From Vibrio sp. Y2-5 (GTDB lineage: Bacteria > Pseudomonadota > Gammaproteobacteria > Enterobacterales > Vibrionaceae): DNA of 64,000 bases. Within the stretch, counting starts at the first letter, position 1; every line of letters starts with the position of its first letter. The stretch covers positions 313 to 64,312 of the forward strand of contig NZ_JACVEG010000014.1 of NCBI RefSeq assembly GCF_014596725.1, given 5' to 3'. Positions 61,388 to 64,000 of this stretch are shown in pieces. The notes beneath the pieces were generated by a model. It did no database searches. It was not told where the DNA came from and saw nothing but the letters and a program-made list of their open reading frames with translations. Position numbers and translations under genes: made by a program.

Positions 61388-61935
61388 CGGGTTTCTAGGT
61401 TTGAAACCGTCGCAATAAGCTGATAGCCCTCTGCTTTCGGCACTTCAATTTCTATCACTCTGCCTTCTGCGGCTGTCTTTGGTCGCAGATAGGTTTCCGC
61501 CAGACGTTTTATCGATTGCCAAACAACCGTTTCTTGCTCTGCGAGCTTTTTCCCCTGGCTGTCCAAAAGCTCAATCTTAAGTTGAACATTGATTACCGAT
61601 AGCGAACTTTGATTGGTGATAGCGGTTGGTAAAACAACCTTGCCATTTTGATAACTGGCGGCACCAATAACAATATCCACACCGGAGTCAGACAGTTGCA
61701 ATGTCGGCTTGCCTCTCTCAAGTGTGAGCGTTGTTCCGCGTTGTGAAGAGACAATGGGCGCAGCTACAGTAAGAGTCGTGTCTTGATTGGTGTTTTCAGG
61801 CTGAACATATCGCCAAGTAAAATCATCATTGAGCTGAACTTTACGTCCATCCTGTAGTTCGATGACTTGGCTAGCTGATGCATTAGCAGTGATGGCAATT
61901 AAAGCAATCGCCAGTGTGCTAGGAATACATTTCAT
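61384..61935 (-). CDS. Exported protein of the DUF3157 type, function unknown
   Basis: A 183-residue protein with a signal peptide (about residues 1-21, KCIPSTLAIALIAITANASA) and beta-rich mature part beginning SQVIELQDGRKVQLNDDFTWRYV. I recall this as the DUF3157 family of vibrios; function is unknown. The ATG at 61935 has GGAG 9 bases upstream and lies only 2 bases past the trkH stop, so the two are cotranscribed. Gene convergent with trhA, overlapping by 4 bases. Confidence 0.78.
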   Translation of the reverse strand: MKCIPSTLAIALIAITANASASQVIELQDGRKVQLNDDFTWRYVQPENTNQDTTLTVAAPIVSSQRGTTLTLERGKPTLQLSDSGVDIVIGAASYQNGKVVLPTAITNQSSLSVINVQLKIELLDSQGKKLAEQETVVWQSIKRLAETYLRPKTAAEGRVIEIEVPKAEGYQLIATVSNLETR

Positions 61936-61937
61936 GA

Positions 61938-63383
61938 TTATCGTCTCCAGAATGCTGGGAAGAACAGCACCAGTATGGTCAAAATCTCTAAGCGCCCCAT
62001 CAACATTCCAAAACTTAGCACCCATTTTGCCGCATCAGGAAGTGGTGCAAAGTTACCTGTCGGACCAATAACGGTGCCCATTCCCGGTCCGACGTTTGCT
62101 ACAGCGGTGATCGACCCTGAAATGCTCGTCACAGGATCCAGTCCCATTGCGGATAAACACCCTGCAATTAAAATGATGGTGATGGCAAAGGTAAGACCGA
62201 AAGCAACCACTGAGCGGACTATATCTTCATTCACAGGGCGTTGGTTATAACGTTGAACGAAAACCCCATTTGGGTGAATCAGCCTCATCATCTGATTTTT
62301 CAGTAAGGCAAAGCAGATTTGGAAACGGAAGATTTTAATACCACCCGCGGTCGAACCTGAACATGCTCCTACCATCATGATAAAACCAAACAGTGTGGTG
62401 GGAAGTGCGCCCCAAGTGGTGAAGTCATCAAGGCCATAACCTGTAGTCGTGACCACGGAAACAATGTTGAACATGGATATGCGCAGAGCGTCCAGCATTG
62501 AGTAGCCATTATTAAGGTTGAGCCATGCCGCAACAACTAAGCTTGCAACAATAAACAGCAAGAAGAACCCTTGAACCTGTGCGTCCTTCAGCAGCACCAT
62601 AGGACTACGTTTTCTCAAGGTAGCAACAAACAGCAGGAATGGTAGACCGCCTAGGAACATAAACAGAGTTGCAATCCAATGTGCACCATTAGAGAAGTGA
62701 TTCATCGAGCTGTCAGAGGTTGAGTAACCACCCGTAGACAATGTGGTGAATGCATGGTTGATGGCATCAAATAAGCCCATTCCGGTTAGCATGTAGCCCA
62801 TAATGCACAGCAGGGTTAGCACTAAGTAGACCGCGACAATGTTCTTCGCAACGGTCTTGGCTCGTGGACTACTTTTATCAGACCAATCAGAAGATTCCGT
62901 CTGGAACAGCTTCATACCACCCACGTTGAGCATTGGCAGTACCGCAACAGCCATAACGATAAAGCCAACACCACCGAGCCATTGCAAAATCGAACGCCAT
63001 AACAGAATGCTTAGTGCCATATTATCAAGTCCACTGAGAACCGTGGAACCTGTGGTAGTTAAACCAGACATGGTTTCAAAGTAGGCATCGGTAAAGCTGA
63101 TATGGTTGATGAAGACAAATGGCAGTGCCGCGAACGCACTGGCAATGGTCCACACTAAACTGGTGATAAGAAACATGTCCCGCACGCTGAGACGAAAATC
63201 GGATGTTCGGCCTATGGTCAAACAGATGAAAGCCACAACGTGCGTGATGATAACTGCTTGTGCGAAGTCGAGGAATCCGCCTGTACCTGTTACGAAGGCA
63301 ACTATGGTTGGCACATACATAAACAGGGCTAGTTTTGAGAGAACTAACCCTACGACAAACAAAATGGGGCGTAGATTCAGCAT
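61938..63383 (-). CDS. trkH: Trk potassium uptake membrane subunit (second TrkH paralogue, with trkA)
   Basis: A 481-residue TrkH with the full set of filter loops: TTTGSTVLSG near residue 110, STGGYSTSDSS near 217, VTTTGYGLDDF near 313 and NVGPGMGTV near 430, plus the GACSGSTAGGIK segment near 337. It lies 15 bases after trkA, the gating subunit gene, so this is the likely partner of TrkA. It differs substantially from the 485-residue TrkH at 785-2242, so they are not a recent duplication. Confidence 0.95.
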   Translation of the reverse strand: MLNLRPILFVVGLVLSKLALFMYVPTIVAFVTGTGGFLDFAQAVIITHVVAFICLTIGRTSDFRLSVRDMFLITSLVWTIASAFAALPFVFINHISFTDAYFETMSGLTTTGSTVLSGLDNMALSILLWRSILQWLGGVGFIVMAVAVLPMLNVGGMKLFQTESSDWSDKSSPRAKTVAKNIVAVYLVLTLLCIMGYMLTGMGLFDAINHAFTTLSTGGYSTSDSSMNHFSNGAHWIATLFMFLGGLPFLLFVATLRKRSPMVLLKDAQVQGFFLLFIVASLVVAAWLNLNNGYSMLDALRISMFNIVSVVTTTGYGLDDFTTWGALPTTLFGFIMMVGACSGSTAGGIKIFRFQICFALLKNQMMRLIHPNGVFVQRYNQRPVNEDIVRSVVAFGLTFAITIILIAGCLSAMGLDPVTSISGSITAVANVGPGMGTVIGPTGNFAPLPDAAKWVLSFGMLMGRLEILTILVLFFPAFWRR

Positions 63384-63398
63384 AGTGACGCCAATAAC

Positions 63399-64000
63399 CT
63401 ATAAGAAGAAAGGACTTGGCTGGAACAAAGCTTCGACGTCCGGCACGTATTTCTTGTTCACAAGGAACATAACCACGTGGTCATCCTGCTCAATAACCGT
63501 ACGGTCATGGGCAATCAAAACTTCTTCTCCACGCACAATCGCACCAATAGTGGTACCCGGCGGAAGCTTGATATCACCTACTGCACGGCCAACAACTTTA
63601 GAGGTTGTTTCATCACCATGTGCGATGGCTTCAATCGCTTCTGCTGCACCACGACGCAGTGAGGATACGTTTACAATATCTGCGCGGCGAACGTGGGTAA
63701 GCAGCGCGGAAATAGTGGCTTGTTGTGGCGAAATCGCCACATCAATTACACCACCCTGAACGAGATCGACGTATGCGCCACGCTGGATCAGTACCATTAC
63801 CTTTTTCGCACCAAGGCGTTTTGCCAGCATCGCTGACATAATGTTGGTTTCATCTTCGTTGGTTAACGCGATGAACACATCCACTTGGTCGATGTTCTCT
63901 TCGGTCAGTAGTTCTTGGTCTGCGGCATCGCCACAGAAAACGATACTGTTTTCTAACTCTTCTGAGAGCTGTTCTGCTCGGTTGTAGTTACGTTCAATCA
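63399..64000 (-). CDS. trkA: Trk potassium uptake regulatory subunit TrkA, 5' part outside the window
   Basis: The C-terminal part (200 codons) of the cytosolic NAD(H)-binding gating protein TrkA. The frame is open to the right edge. The visible part begins in the first RCK domain (IERNYNRAEQLSEEL, then CGDAADQELL) and continues through ALTNEDETNIMSAMLAKRLGAKKVMVLI to the second TrkA-C domain (DIKLPPGTTIGAIVRGEEVLIAHDRTVIEQDDHVVMF). Upstream of trkH and the DUF3157 gene in one operon. Confidence 0.96.
   Translation of the reverse strand, partial: IERNYNRAEQLSEELENSIVFCGDAADQELLTEENIDQVDVFIALTNEDETNIMSAMLAKRLGAKKVMVLIQRGAYVDLVQGGVIDVAISPQQATISALLTHVRRADIVNVSSLRRGAAEAIEAIAHGDETTSKVVGRAVGDIKLPPGTTIGAIVRGEEVLIAHDRTVIEQDDHVVMFLVNKKYVPDVEALFQPSPFFL

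Noticed and set aside
1..64000. Mobile elements, CRISPR arrays, integron repeats, tRNA genes
   Set aside because: No transposase, spaced direct-repeat array, attC-like element or tRNA cloverleaf was recognised; gene order is conserved throughout.

Overview
This window is a stretch of core chromosome from a Vibrio-type gammaproteobacterium, centred on the replication origin of the main chromosome. The evidence is the gene order (mnmG-rsmG-parA-parB-atpIBEFHAGDC-glmU on one side of a GATC-rich origin; mioC-mnmE-yidC-yidD-rnpA-rpmH and dnaA-dnaN-recF-gyrB on the other), protein sequences I recognise as Vibrio-like, and moderate GC content. I cannot fix the species. I see no insertion sequence, prophage, integron, CRISPR array or tRNA, so this is a vertically inherited region rather than an accessory island.

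Layout. 1-237: a divergent-looking leftward rRNA promoter pair whose rRNA genes lie off the left edge. 238-2899: hemG, trkH and yigZ (leftward), then fadBA (rightward) behind a FadR-like site. 6.5-19.4 kb: leftward glmU, the complete F-type ATP synthase operon, parB, parA, rsmG, mnmG. 19.43-19.87 kb: oriC. 19.9-24.2 kb: mioC, mnmE, yidC, yidD, rnpA, rpmH. 24.4-26.7 kb: a three-gene polar amino acid ABC importer. 26.9-33.1 kb: dnaA-dnaN-recF-gyrB. 33.1-44.3 kb: an acyl-CoA ligase, a small heat-shock gene with a predicted RNA thermometer, avtA, glyQS, a manganese-riboswitch-controlled Mn exporter, tusA, two small membrane proteins, a LysR regulator and acuI. 44.8-47.0 kb: katG. 47.1-52.8 kb: ilvL-ilvG-ilvM-ilvD-ilvA with an attenuator but no ilvE. 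53.0-64.0 kb: comM, a PlsC-type acyltransferase, dsbA, srkA, ccoG, yihD, a small ORF with a structured leader, a Spo0M-like gene, trhA, a DUF3157-type protein, a second trkH and the 3' part of trkA.

How the parts work together. Origin, initiator, clamp, recombination mediator, gyrase and ParAB partition genes sit within about 20 kb, as usual near a bacterial origin. The rest is high-dosage housekeeping: ATP synthesis, ribosome/membrane-insertion factors, tRNA modification, branched-chain amino acid synthesis and K+ uptake.

No obvious new protein system is present. The observations most worth follow-up are in non-coding sequence: a multi-hairpin leader with a 9-bp direct repeat in front of a 55-residue ORF (59.38-59.70 kb), a ROSE-like thermometer with a sigma-32-like promoter before the small heat-shock gene, a GAAA-capped hairpin over the rsmG stop/parA start, a parS-like 16-mer in the recF 3' end, a nested inverted repeat after the Mn exporter, and the missing ilvE. 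All functional statements rest on reading the sequence and recall of families; no searches or folding programs were run.
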